A DNA stretch of 64,000 nucleotides, from assembly GCA_947095585.1 (NCBI GenBank), contig OX352761.1, positions 50,580,019-50,644,018 of the forward strand, written 5' to 3'. Numbering within the stretch: the stretch's first letter is position 1; every line of letters begins with the position of its first letter. Below the pieces are notes generated by a model, which did no database searches, had not been told where the DNA came from, and saw only the letters and a program-made list of their open reading frames with translations. A program made the translations under genes and the position numbers. This DNA is from Nephrocerus scutellatus (taxonomy: Eukaryota; Arthropoda; Insecta; Diptera; Pipunculidae). Positions 33,413-43,658 of the stretch are shown piece by piece.

Positions 33413-33911
33413 TAATGGCTTTTCACCTACTTAATTCTCGTTCGTCGACTCATCCTTACTACATCGTTTCTTTTCAGAAATCCCATACAAAATGCTCGTC
33501 TTCATCATTTATAAAATGAAATCGTAAATACGAGATATCAAACTCTTAGTTCAAGCGCAACATACGAAACCAACCTTTATTCCAATTTTATCTCTCTTGC
33601 CCCTGAATTACCAATTGATCTTGACCTAACTAATAATCATGACATTCCTAACAACACTGCTACTCTCCTTAATCTTATTAAAATACAACAAAAAAGAAAA
33701 GACCATCGAAAAAACGGTACAAACCATATCAAATCCTATTCCAAGACCACGTTCTGAATTTATTACGCCATCTCGTTCCTATCCTACACTCAGTGCTAGA
33801 TGGGCACTTACAACTACCCCACCAACTGAAACACGCTCACTTCCCACTACTATTTCTTCAGCCGAAACTCGCACCAATCCTAGGTACAAGTTTCGTTCCT
33901 AAGGGGGGAGG
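33413..33911 (+). other. Gypsy-1 3' region with small ORF and polypurine tract
   Basis: An ATG at 33639 opens 87 codons starting MTFLTTLLLSLILLKYNKK, a hydrophobic segment followed by Lys residues, then a Pro/Ser/Thr-rich tail. Its position, where errantivirus-like elements carry env, allows a remnant of an envelope C-terminus, but no other env motif is visible. That assignment is weak. AAGGGGGGAGG (33901-33911) is the polypurine tract directly before the 3' LTR. Confidence 0.5.
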
Positions 33912-34732
33912 TGTTGTAAAGTGTAAAGTGTACTGATGCGGTGCCGTACGACGCCTTATGCTGATGTCATATTTCTCTATACATTCACCACAGCTTACAT
34001 ATTGCGCAACCGCATTGCAATATGATTCAAATGTAGGTCACAACCGCGTACATGGATTTGATTTCCTCTTTCGCGCATTAAGATAGGTCAGTATTAAAAG
34101 CTCGAATGTGTTGAATTTGATGTTGTGAGCTTTCATATAGGAATCTTTGATAGTAAAAGCTCTAACACCGAGGTTTCGTTATTGGAACCGAGGCAGAAAA
34201 TAGTCAGTCACATAGAGTATCAGGAACAGTCATATAGAGTACCATCAGTCAGTCTGGTAATCAGCAGTCAGAGATATCAGAGTCAAACGATCAGTTAAGT
34301 CTTAATTATATTTTACTAAATCCAATCAACATCGTGTCAAACACAAAGTTAATTATATTTTACTAAATCCAATCAACATCGTGTCAAATACAAAGTTAAT
34401 TATATTTTACTAAATCCAATCAACATCGTGTCAAATACAAAGTTAATTATATTTTACTAAATCAGTTCAACCTTGTGTCAAATACAAGGTTAATTACTAG
34501 TTAACCAAATCAATAAATACTAAATCTTATGCATAAATATTTAAAAAACTATAATTACCAAATTGTGCGACTATTTAATTTTAAGAATAATTATTAATAA
34601 AACTTGATTAAAAACAAACCATAATCTTGCTTGTTGATTTATTTGGACAACAAAACATCGTGAAAAAAAAGGTAACCCAAAAATATTATGAATTAGTATT
34701 AGAACCTCTTTATAAGAGCTAATACTACAACA
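33912..34732 (+). mobile_element. Gypsy-1 3' LTR
   Basis: TGTTGTAAAG to CTACAACA, 821 bases, uninterrupted. It matches the 5' LTR apart from lacking about 290 bases near its start and having four uninterrupted 47-bp units. AGTT follows at 34733-34736. Confidence 0.93.
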
Positions 34733-36780
34733 AGTTAAAGGATTGCACTACTTCAAATTCACGCTCCACTATTTGAAATGAGGGACCAATGTTGATTCTT
34801 CTACTCGCAGACGTGGCCACCATGTACTTTGTTTTGCTCTCATTTATGTGCAGCCCCAGATTTCGTGCCGCCTGGCACCTATCCTATCTGGATGAAAGCT
34901 TCCTGTACAGCTCTTTGGTTTCTACCGACGATGTCAATATCGTCTGCGTAAGCCAGTATCTGAATGGACTTATAGAGGATTGTTCCTCTCGCCGTTACGT
35001 CAGGGTCTCTGATCACTTTCTCCAACGCCAGGTTGAAGAGGACGCAGACCAATCCATCCCCTTGTCGGAGCCCGTTATAGATGTTGAATGGGCTTGATAG
35101 TGATCCGGATATTTTTACTTGGCTTATAACATTGGTCATGGTCAACCTACATAGTCGTGTCAGTTTATTTGGGATGCCGAATTCTCTCATGGCTTTATAA
35201 AGTTCTGCTCTGGCTATGCTGGCGGCTTTGAAGTCTATAAAAAGATGGTGTAGTGAGTTTTGAAACTCTAGACATTTTTCCATCACCTGCCTTAGAGTGT
35301 AAATCTGATCAGTTGTTGATTTGCCTGGGATAAAGCCACACTGGTATGGACCAATGATGACTTTAGCGTATTGTGCTATCCTGTCTTGAAGGATAGAGGA
35401 GAAAATCTTATACGCGGTACTCAACAACGTTATACCACGATAATTGCTGCATTTTGTAATATCTCCATTCTTATGTATGGGGCACAGGATGCCTCTTCGC
35501 CAGTCTTTTGACATAGTTTCTTCTTCCCATACTTGCACTATATTTCATGAATTGCTTGGTGTAATGTGAGGCCTCCTATTTTTATCAGTTCCGCTGGGAT
35601 CCCATCAGATCCCGGGGCCTTATTATTTTTGAGCCGATTTATCGCAACAACCGATAACTTCGTCTATGCTTGGTGGCGGCAGCATAGTATGATCTTCGGT
35701 CATTGGTGTATCCTCCAATTCCTCAGTTAGCTGGCCATTTACCAACTCATGAAAGTACTCTTCCCATCGCTCTAAGATGCCTTTAAGATCGGCGATCAGA
35801 TTACCCTCTTTGTCCTTGCAGTATGTGCAACGCAGTATATTGCGTCATACCGCGGACCCTTTGGTAAAACTTCCGCGCATGGTGCGGTCCTTGCTCTCTG
35901 TACTGATCCAGTTCACGGACGAGATTCTTCTCCCAGGCTGCTTTCTTTCGCCGGTGAACTGTTTTTTCATATCTTCTGAGCTCTTTATATTCGTCTTCGC
36001 GTGCCCGCGTTCTATGAGATTGTTGCATTGCTCGGTACGCAACATTCTTACGTTCAGTCGCTAGCTTACATTCGTCATCGAACCAGTCGTTTCGATCTCT
36101 ACGACTACTGCCCAGTACTAATGACAGTATTTTTAAGGCGTGTCCATTTCTCTTCTACGCCCGACATCTCAGCCCCAGGACTTACTCTCCCTGTATTTAG
36201 GGCGAGTCCTATCGCTTGACCGTAGTTCCTTCTGGTCTCTTCATTGCGAAGAGCAGCCGTGTTGACTCGAATCTGATTCGCGGATGCAGTCTTTCGTGAT
36301 GATGCAATCCGCGCCCGGAGCACCATACCAACAAGATAGTGGTCTGAGTCGACGTTGGCACCTCGGTACGTTCGTACCGTCATCAGGTTCGGGTTGTGGT
36401 GGCGGTCTATCAACACGTGGTCTATCTGGTGGCGAGTGGCTCCATTGGGAGATACCCAGGTGGCTTTGTGGATATTTTTACGCGCAAACCTTGTACTCGC
36501 AACGACCAAATTATTGCTTGCTGCCATCTCTATGACTCGTTGTCCATTGTCATTAGGATTCTCGTGTAAGCTATGGGTGCCAATGTACTGCCTGAATACT
36601 GGCTCCCTACCTATTTTAGCATTCATATCCCCCAGAATGATTTACATCATACTGAGGGCAGGCATGGAGTTCCCTTTCGACTGATTTAAAGAATTCTTCT
36701 TTTTCATCATCTGCGAAATCCTCTGTAGGTGCGTGAACGTTTATGAGGCTTATGTTTTTAAATTGTACCTTCGTAGGCAG
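34733..36780 (-). pseudogene. RTE-type LINE, 5' part (endonuclease and reverse transcriptase)
   Basis: The minus-strand reading begins near 36780. The endonuclease has FKNISLINVHAPTEDF, a frame change, LGDMNAKIGREPVF (about 36630), NNLVVASTRFARKNIHKATW and HQIDHVLIDRHHNPN. Next comes a linker rich in Lys and Arg (36030-35800). The RT (35538-34879) has CSNYRGITLLSTAYKIF, KSTTDQIYTLRQVMEKC, FIDFKAASIARAELYKAM, GLRQGDGLVCVLFNLALEKV and AYADDIDIVGR. GLRQGD and this gene order mark the RTE clade. It continues to about 34737, then resumes at 17120 beyond Gypsy-1, in frame across the AGTT target. The 5' end lacks the start of the endonuclease. Confidence 0.87.
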
Positions 36781-37560
36781 TCTTAAGTCATCAGCCGAAG
36801 CTACTTCAATATTAGGTAATTTGCTTAATTTTTACTGTATAATATTGCCGAATTTTACCCAGTCAGTTCTTTTTATGTATTGATAAGTTTTGATCGACTC
36901 CGTCAGGAGATTCAGATCTAACATTATGTACCTTTAGTAGTTGACATCGGACTCCATCCAGTTATCAACCCTGAATAACATATTATTAGAAATCAACGTA
37001 ATATCGATTACCTCTTCCCAACCATAGAAGGTAAAGGTTGGAGTATTACCAGAGTTACAAATGTTGAGATTAGTGCTAATAATAAAATCAAAAAGAGACT
37101 CACCCCGTTCATTGTACTCCGAGATACCCCAAATGGAATGTCTGGCATTGGAGTCGCATCCCAAGAGGATGCATTCATCGTTTGACTTTGTTAGCTTTAC
37201 GATTTCTTCTGGCGGGGCTGGGCGGTCATGCGGAAAATACGCCGAGGACACAGAAAAGTGTCCCCCTCCCGCTTCCTCTACCCTGACAACACTGCAGAGC
37301 TGAAATTTGGACAAAGAAAAGCGTTAATGTGTTTTTTTACTAAAACACAAGATCCTGGCTTACCGTTATCTTTTTTATAAAAGAGATTGTAATCTCTCAT
37401 ATTTAGACCCTTGACGTCAGTACCTCTGGCCCAAGGTTTTTGTACGAGGATGATGTCTAAGTGCTCCGTTGTGATCTGCTGGCATCATCGTAACTTGACT
37501 AGACGCCAACAGATCATTTTCGGACGAGCTTCCTATCGGTCGCTCCGTCCTCTCCTCCCT
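36780..37560 (-). pseudogene. LOA-B: LOA-type LINE, endonuclease part
   Basis: From about 37490 the minus strand reads LDIILVQKPWARGTDV and GSCVLVKKHINAF. A frame change near 37310 leads to HFSVSSAYFPHDRPAPPEEI, LLGCDSNARHSIWGISEYNE and ESLFDFIISTNLNICNS, an APE-type endonuclease. A stop near 36935 is followed in the same frame by TYQYIKRTDWVKFGN and then SADDL at about 36785. Homology switches there to the RTE. Compared with LOA-A, about 75 codons are missing between this point and AIKEAKRRSW at 16510, so the RTE insertion was accompanied by a deletion. Confidence 0.82.
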
Positions 37561-38690
37561 CCTCCTTTTGTAGCCGGTAAAAGCTCATTATCTGATTACT
37601 ACTCTGAACAAGCTTTAATAATCATGCGTTTAAAGCTTTGCTTTTGCCTTTGATACAAAGGGGGGAAAACCAAAAATGTGATATGACTTACGTGCTTTGA
37701 TCATCGTTAAAATTTAGCAGTAGTTAAAATGACAAATTTTAAACTTTCTCGAAATTGACTGTAGCTTCTGCTGTCTAGTCGGAGTCGACGCGCACACTTA
37801 AAAACAGCTAATTATTTGACTATATTTTGCTGAATACTTGGCGGAATATAAGAGCTTGGCTGTTTGCGTTGACGATGAAAAATGCAAGATCATCATATAT
37901 GATATTATAAATACCACCTCAAAATATATAGTAATTTAGTCTTAAGATAGATTGAATAAAGTGTTTAACTTAATTAAAATTTGTTTTTTTAATTCATTCT
38001 AAATTCTTACATATTTCGGTAGGATATCGCGTGTATCCTTAAAATAGTTCGATTGAACAATTTAACGCGATTGAACTTTCTGAAAATAAATTTACTCACA
38101 TAAGATGGTGAATACTTTGTGCAAATTTGTTTTGCAAGAAAAAATTCTGCAAATAAACTTACAGTTTACAAAAAAAAATTAAAACTAACTGATAGTGAAC
38201 AAACAGTAGTGCAAACAAAACACGAAATTGTGCAACAAAAAACTTTGCAAATAAATTGACTAATAGTGAATGAACATGAAATAGTTATAAAAAATTAAAA
38301 ATTTTTTGAGCAACAAATATAACTGCAACAATCAGGTGTCATAACCAACAACGTAAACAGGATCACTAATTAGAGCAGCAGCAACAAGTACAACAGCAAA
38401 GATTACATGAACTATAGTAGCTGCAACAAAGATCGCAAGAAGTATAACCGCAACATCCAAGTGGCACATCCAGCGATGTCAACACTACTACACCAAGAGG
38501 AACGAAAAAAGAAATAAGGTTGAATTAATTATTTAAAGTTAAAAAATATAAAGTTAGTACAAAAATGACTAAACTATTATTCTATAATATTTATTACTAT
38601 TATTACTAAAAAGCCAAAATTATTTAAATTACGCAATAAAAAACCAAAAGCAATTAGAATATAGATTTTTCCTAAAGTTTTCTTTTAGAA
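37561..38690 (+). other. Probable 5' LTR end and leader of Gypsy-2
   Basis: The segment around 37945-38010 (GTGTTTAACTTAATTAAAAT, a T run, AATTCATTCTAAATTCTTA) recurs at about 41245-41305, after the RNase H remnant. That is the arrangement expected of the ends of two LTRs. A start at TGTAGCTTCTGC (about 37760) is possible but unproven. Bases 38090-38540 are an A-rich leader with imperfect repeats of a TTTGCAAATAAA motif and CAACA-rich sequence. No gene is seen before 38697. Confidence 0.45.
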
Positions 38691-38696
38691 CTTTAC

Positions 38697-39535
38697 AAAA
38701 TAACTTTGGCGACAAGCTATCGTTAGAGGAACTTTATGATGAACTTAGGGCAGTAACCTTTAAAACTAATACAACAGAATTCTTAAACGAGAAAAAAGAC
38801 AAACTGCGTAGGCTTAATAATAAAACATTTAACTTACTGAGTGAAGGAGCTGTAAGACAAAGTGCAGAAAATAATAAACGCACTGCTTTAAACATTTTCA
38901 AAAACAAAATGCCGGAACCCATGAAAACGATATTATTTTGCAAAAATCCGGACAGTATAGAAAGTGCCATGGAAATTCTGTTTCAAGCTGGATACGCTTA
39001 TACAAGATCAAATACCGCTGTAATGCCTAAAACAAAAGACGAAAAACAAACCGAAGGCAAACGATTCAATCAAACTGGACAAAATACCCTTAACCAACAA
39101 AAATACAGATACCACAATCAACATCTTATACCAAGAAATACACTACACCCAACACAAAATAGACAAAATTCTGCGCACCAAAACACACAAAGATTACAAC
39201 AATATAGACCAAGTTTTCCGCCAAACTTTGCTCGACAGAATAATCACCACTTCTTCCAAAATAGACAAAATTTTCATCCAAATCCTCAAAACTTTTATCA
39301 ACCAAATAGACAAAGTTTTCAACAAGCACAAAACTTTCAACATCATAATAACAATGACCAGAATCACTTACCGGCACCCAAACCTATGGATATAAATAAC
39401 CATCAATGGTCACAGCAACCACGTCATTTTCGAAAATTTTCAGGACAAAGCCTCAGAAGAAAACTACAATACACTTCTAAATCCTGGATTCTAAATGTCC
39501 GAAATGGATACAAAAACTACCCCCTATCCCCATAA
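38697..39535 (+). pseudogene. Gypsy-2 Gag, C-terminal part (errantivirus-like)
   Basis: The open frame from about 38697 reads LSLEELYDELRAVTFKTNTT, AENNKRTALNIFKNKMPEPM and SIESAMEILFQAGYAYTR, typical of Gag from the 17.6/297/gypsy (errantivirus) group. A long Gln/Asn-rich tail follows, with repeated QNRQNF and PNRQSFQQ motifs and no CCHC knuckle, also usual for that group. The N-terminal half and the initiating ATG are missing: upstream sequence is leader-like, so a deletion joined them. The frame ends at 39535. Confidence 0.8.
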
Positions 39536-41210
39536 AAACTTTACAACATAAAATTTATTTTAACGAAATAGCAAAAATTCCAAATTTTGAGGAGTTCGGT
39601 ACAGGACTCGATGTAATCGAATTTTTACGACGCATTAATAGGTAACGATTTGTTAAGACATTTAAAAGCAAAGATTATTTACGAAAATAATACAATACAA
39701 TTTGGAGAACGTACATTACAGTTTTTTTTCAAATGTGAATATGGCCAAGAGAAAGGAGTACAAAACTTCCAAAATTCTGAGGAAGAATATTTTTAAGAAT
39801 TACGAGAAAACAATGTCTTTAACATTGAAAATAATAAATTAGAGTTGAAATTTGCATTCGAAGATGCGGAAAATAGAACTATACACGATCAAATCCGAGC
39901 TGGACTCCTCAGTATTTAGGAAAAACTATCATAAACAAGTACTCAGATATTTTTTACCAAGAAAATAAACCGCTTAATTTTACATCTGCTATTAAACATA
40001 GGATAAGAACAACTGACAACGTCCCTATATATACCAAATCCTACAGGTATCCGTATATACATAAAAAAGAGGTTGAAAACCAAACTAAGGAAATGCTTCA
40101 TAATAATATAATCAGACATAGCAGTACATACTCAGCACCCGTTGGGATTGTGCCTAAAAAGGCAGATGCCAGTGAAAAAACCAAATGGAGGCTTGTCATC
40201 GATTATCGAAAACTCAATGAAGTGACGATAGACGCCAAGTACCCAATCCCTTATATCGATTAAATCTTAGATAAACTGGGAAGATGCCAGTATTTTTCCA
40301 CACTCGATTTGGAGAAAGGATGTCATCAGATAGAAATTAATGAAAACGATATTCATAAAACCGCCTTTAGTGTCGAAGGAGGACACTACGAATTTTTGCG
40401 AATGCCGTTTGGACTTAAGGCAGCCCCGGCGACATTCCAAAGATTAATGAACAACATTCTGAAAGACATAAATAGAATCTGCTTAGTCTACTTAGATAAT
40501 ATAATAATCTTCTCAACCTCCTTACAAGAACACATTAATTCCTTTAACCTAATTTTCAATTGTTTGAAAAAGGCAAACTTAAAAGTCCAATTAGATAAGT
40601 CCGAATTTAAAAAAAAGGAAACGGAATTTTTAGGTCACATAGTGACATCCAACGGTATAAAACCTAAACCGAAAAGATAAAATGTGTTCAAAACTTTCCA
40701 ATCCCTAAAACACTAAAATAAATGAAACTATATTAAGACAGCTTTAATACCCGTAAAACAATGTTGACAAACGATCCAATTCTTGTGTACCCCGACTTTA
40801 CGAAGAAGTTTACCCTAACAACGGACGCTAGCAATTATTCAATAGGTGCAATACTCTCCCAAGACAACCATCCAATATGCTATGCTAGTCGTACGCTTAA
40901 TGAGCACGAAATCAATTATAGCACGATAGAAAAGGAATTACTGGCCATTATCTGGACCACGAAATATTTCAGACCCTATCTCTTTGGACGGAAATTTTTA
41001 ATTGACTGACCACAAGCCCTTAACATGACTGTTTTCGATCAGGGAACCGAACACCAAACTAGTTAGGTAGAGGCTCAGACTTTCAGAATTCGACTATGAA
41101 ATCAAGTATAAAAATGATGCAAAGAACGGCAACGCCGGTGCGTGATCAAGAATAGAGCATGAACCCATAGTAATTAACACATTGGAACCATCCGAAACGA
41201 GAAACTGAAT
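39536..41210 (+). pseudogene. Gypsy-2 Pol remnant: protease end, RT, RNase H; integrase absent
   Basis: The protease region is mostly lost; ALIGND is readable near 39640. The RT runs from about 40020: VGIVPKKADASEK, WRLVIDYRKLNEVTIDAKYP, a stop at 40261, [39 protein letters not shown], then the active site [10 protein letters not shown] (about 40488-40515), with Asn in place of the second catalytic Asp. [12 protein letters not shown] ends at a stop at 40678. RNase H reads [16 protein letters not shown] (about 40815) and [20 protein letters not shown], with a frame change near 41005 and decayed DHKPL and NAGA segments to 41150. No integrase follows. Confidence 0.85.
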
Positions 41211-41239
41211 CTGCAATAAACTTTTTTAAAAATCAGGTT

Positions 41240-41298
41240 ATCATCAAGAAAATCGCTGTTTAACTGAATTACATTTTTTTTTAATTCATTCTAAATTC
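41240..41298 (+). repeat. Short LTR-end-like repeat of Gypsy-2
   Basis: CTGTTTAACTGAATTACA, a T run, then AATTCATTCTAAATTCTTA match 37945-38010. If these are LTR ends, the 3' LTR lost most of its left part. The match stops at the edge of the MADF ORF. Confidence 0.5.
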
Positions 41299-41565
41299 TT
41301 ATATATTTCTTTTAGGCTCATAAACATCTTCAGCACCAGCTCCACTTTTTTTAGACTTCTCCGTTTCACGAAACTCTTTGGAGAACTGAGAACGCAATGT
41401 ATGTATTTTTCTTTTGACATAATCCAGAGTCACATTTGGGTCAAGAGCCTTCACTGAATCCAAAACACTTTTGACTCTATTTATATAATCTGGATGGCAA
41501 GGGTTATATAAATTGGGATGCATTTCATAATTACATATGAGTTCGCACGTCAACTCCTTGTCCAT
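41299..41565 (-). CDS. MADF-domain protein fragment
   Basis: This frame of 88 codons starts at ATG (MDKELTCELICNYEMHPNLY). The whole frame is a MADF domain, a Myb/SANT-like DNA-binding fold: ELICNYEMHPNLYNP with the conserved Asn/Pro-rich helix start, HPDYINR, LDYVKRKIHTLRSQFSKEF and the end KSGAGAEDVYEPK. Right after EPK, where a MADF domain normally continues with an aromatic-rich strand, the frame enters the repeat shared with Gypsy-2 and stops. MADF proteins occur as host transcription regulators and as the second protein of PIF/Harbinger elements; the transposase scraps elsewhere in the window make the second origin plausible. It is truncated, and I see no intron signal. Confidence 0.65.
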   Translation of the reverse strand: MDKELTCELICNYEMHPNLYNPCHPDYINRVKSVLDSVKALDPNVTLDYVKRKIHTLRSQFSKEFRETEKSKKSGAGAEDVYEPKRNI

Positions 41566-42049
41566 TTGAATTCATCACCAAGTTCGTTGTCACCAAATCA
41601 GAGAGCCAAATGAAGCAATTTCGAAAAACAAAGGATAAGGAGAAAAGAAAATGTCAAAAACACGTAACAAAAATCCTTCCTACGACTCACCGGGCAAGAG
41701 TATTTCTATTTCATCATCCCTCTCTTTTGCACTTATTTGAGTCTTCACAAAACACGCGCCGTGTAATACCAGTCTTTGCAATTTGTTTCAGATCAAAGCA
41801 TACTACTACGCGCAATACTACCTAAACGTTTTAAATTAAGAATGTGTTTTTATTAGCTAACATGTTTTGTTTTCCTTTTTATTTTCAGGACCAGATAGGA
41901 TGTATCCCCGTCACCAGGATTATTTACATAAGTGTTGTGGATGTACGAACGGTGTACATTTATGCTATGTTCTCCCCATTTGGTGGTGGATTTTCATCAA
42001 AAATTCGAATCTCCGAATAGATATTTTACCAGAAAATTTTTAAGTTTTA
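41566..42049. other. Spacer, no gene recognised
   Basis: Short open frames on the plus strand (41610-41825, 41932-42126) show no domain. The region could hold the upstream part of the MADF ORF, but no promoter element stands out. Confidence 0.45.
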
Positions 42050-42260
42050 AATACTCTATATTAACTTCGCCTGCACTTGTCTGTCTCGTTGTCTGTGGTT
42101 GGCGGAATCTTGCGATAAATTTTTAACGCACTTTCTAAAGCCCGATTTTCCTGATACTTACACATGTGCACATGTGTATTTCCGGTGACAATACTTTCTA
42201 TTAAAATTCGGAAGTGATTGGACCCCGCAGTCGGGAGGCTTTCTTCAATTTTCTTTAAAT
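42050..42260 (-). repeat. DINE-like repeat fragment, inverted
   Basis: On the minus strand this reads GAAAGTATTGTCACCGGAAA, TACACATGTGCACATGTG, AAAATCGGGCTTTAGAAAGT, GCGTTAAAAATTTATCGCAA, then a GACAGACAAG microsatellite and GTTAATATAGAGTATTT. It matches the end of the array at 6900-7850 and the piece at 12945-13075. A second, shorter inverted GACAGA...GTTAATATA piece is at about 42745-42800. Confidence 0.65.
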
Positions 42261-42803
42261 TTTGTGAGCGATGTGCAGTATTAAATTTTCAGGGGTTTTG
42301 AACAATTTAATAATTAATCCATGAATAATAATATGTTTTTATAGGCATGATTTTTGTTAGTAACAGAATGACATCACCGAAATTTAAGATGATAAATTGT
42401 AAAATATAGTAACAAAAAAATAAGAATTGAACTCCAATAAATTAGCAGCATAAATAAGATTTTGATTTCCTATACCTAGAATTATTGTGGGATTTTTAAA
42501 CGAGGGTAGTTTGTTTTAATTCTAGAGCTCGATTTTGCAACGTTCGTATTTTGTTCCGTATTCGTTGGATTTTTAATTATTTACATTATTTCATTTCTTC
42601 ACATATTTTAATTATTTACATCGAATCTGAAGATTGTCTGATTGCCTCATCAAAATCGACGCAGTTGTTTTGGAGTCCATACGGAACATATATACATACA
42701 CACATACATACACACATCGAGTGTTATATATTAGATGCTTTTATATTAACTTGCCTGTGTCTGTCTTTCTGTCAGTTTATATGTCATTCTGTCATTGAGG
42801 GGC
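42261..42803. other. AT-rich spacer with CA/TACA microsatellite
   Basis: CATATATACATACACACATACATACACACA lies at about 42687-42716. No gene is recognised. The right end (TGTCTGTCTTTCTGTC) belongs to a DINE-like scrap and directly adjoins the Gypsy-3 LTR. Confidence 0.6.
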
Positions 42804-42808
42804 TGTAA

Positions 42809-42845
42809 CGAAGTGTTTTTCTACGCCGACAGCAAAAACACTTCG
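42809..42845. other. Hairpin at the LTR 5' end
   Basis: CGAAGTGTTTTT (42809-42820) and AAAAACACTTCG (42834-42845) are perfect inverted repeats around a 13-base loop. The same structure is at 54718-54754. It could form a structured R/U3 element or be a remnant of a terminal inverted repeat. Confidence 0.75.
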
Positions 42846-43008
42846 CCACAAACCATACGATTAACATACTACACATAATATACACGTTTAGCACTACGTC
42901 TGACATGTAGCTCAGTAGCGCCATGGAGATACTCCAACCCGTCGATCCGAAGTACGTGGGATCCGTGGGACCCGTACAAGCAAACCTTTTTTTTTACAGA
43001 AAGGCATA

Positions 43009-43658
43009 TTGCCGTCGCCTACCACGTCAGACCCAATGGCACGTTGCATGAGCGATTGGCCGGAAAGTCAACATGCCCGAGATCAAATCCCAGGCGAGGA
43101 AAAATATTTTTTTCATAAAAACTCGCGAATACCAGGTCTACGTATACCGATCGCCCGGCCAAAAATATACCAGATATTAGCGCCACGGAGAAGTCTCCAG
43201 CCAAGATACCGACCAAACACCAAATCACAGGTTCAAGGGTGTGGTCGGGCATTTGTTTTTGACAAGCGAAGGGAAGAATTGTATAACAATATAAGAGCTG
43301 AGAAAAGCAAGAAATTATATTTTCCAAATCAGCGACAATATAATTCCCCATCGGTCGTCAAAAATATAAACATATCAAGACCGCCACGAACCACTGAAGT
43401 CGTGGTGGAGTAACCCTGACCGAAGTTTATTACCAAGGCCATTTATTCACACCACAAGGAACTCTGTTTCAATATCCGCACTCTTCACCGAGAGCACCAG
43501 GGACAATTTTGTCCAATAAATTCCGCGTCACTCTTCCAGTGATTAACCGTACGTCCAAGTCCATTAGGGACACGCCGCTCGTTAGACGGGGCCACTACTG
43601 TTTGATCTACAACTTGTTTGACTCAAACTTTACCGTCCGAGTCCAGAGAGAACATTAG
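43009..43658 (+). other. Two successive open frames inside Gypsy-3 LTR
   Basis: The first frame, open over 43009-43413, has a Lys/Arg-rich middle (FDKRREELYNNIRAEKSKKL) and its first ATG at 43036. The second, 43398-43658, overlaps it in another frame and reads VTLTEVYYQGHLFTPQGTLF, then LSNKFRVTLPVI and DTPLVRRGHYCLIYNLFD, entering the first 91-bp repeat. A pyrimidine run and ACAG (42988-42999) resembling a 3' splice site stand just before the first. I recognise no domain. Both frames are repeated in the second LTR, but that copy is a recent duplicate and gives no evidence of selection. Confidence 0.35.

Noticed and set aside
33639..33902. Intact env gene of Gypsy-1
   Set aside because: Only 87 codons with one hydrophobic segment; no signal, cleavage or fusion motifs can be supported.
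37760..38010. Complete 5' LTR of Gypsy-2
   Set aside because: Only about 65 bases match the 3' side, so full boundaries and a target duplication cannot be defined.
38703..38716. Second primer-binding site (TTTGGCGACAAG)
   Set aside because: It lies inside a clear errantivirus-type Gag frame with no LTR end before it; chance resemblance.
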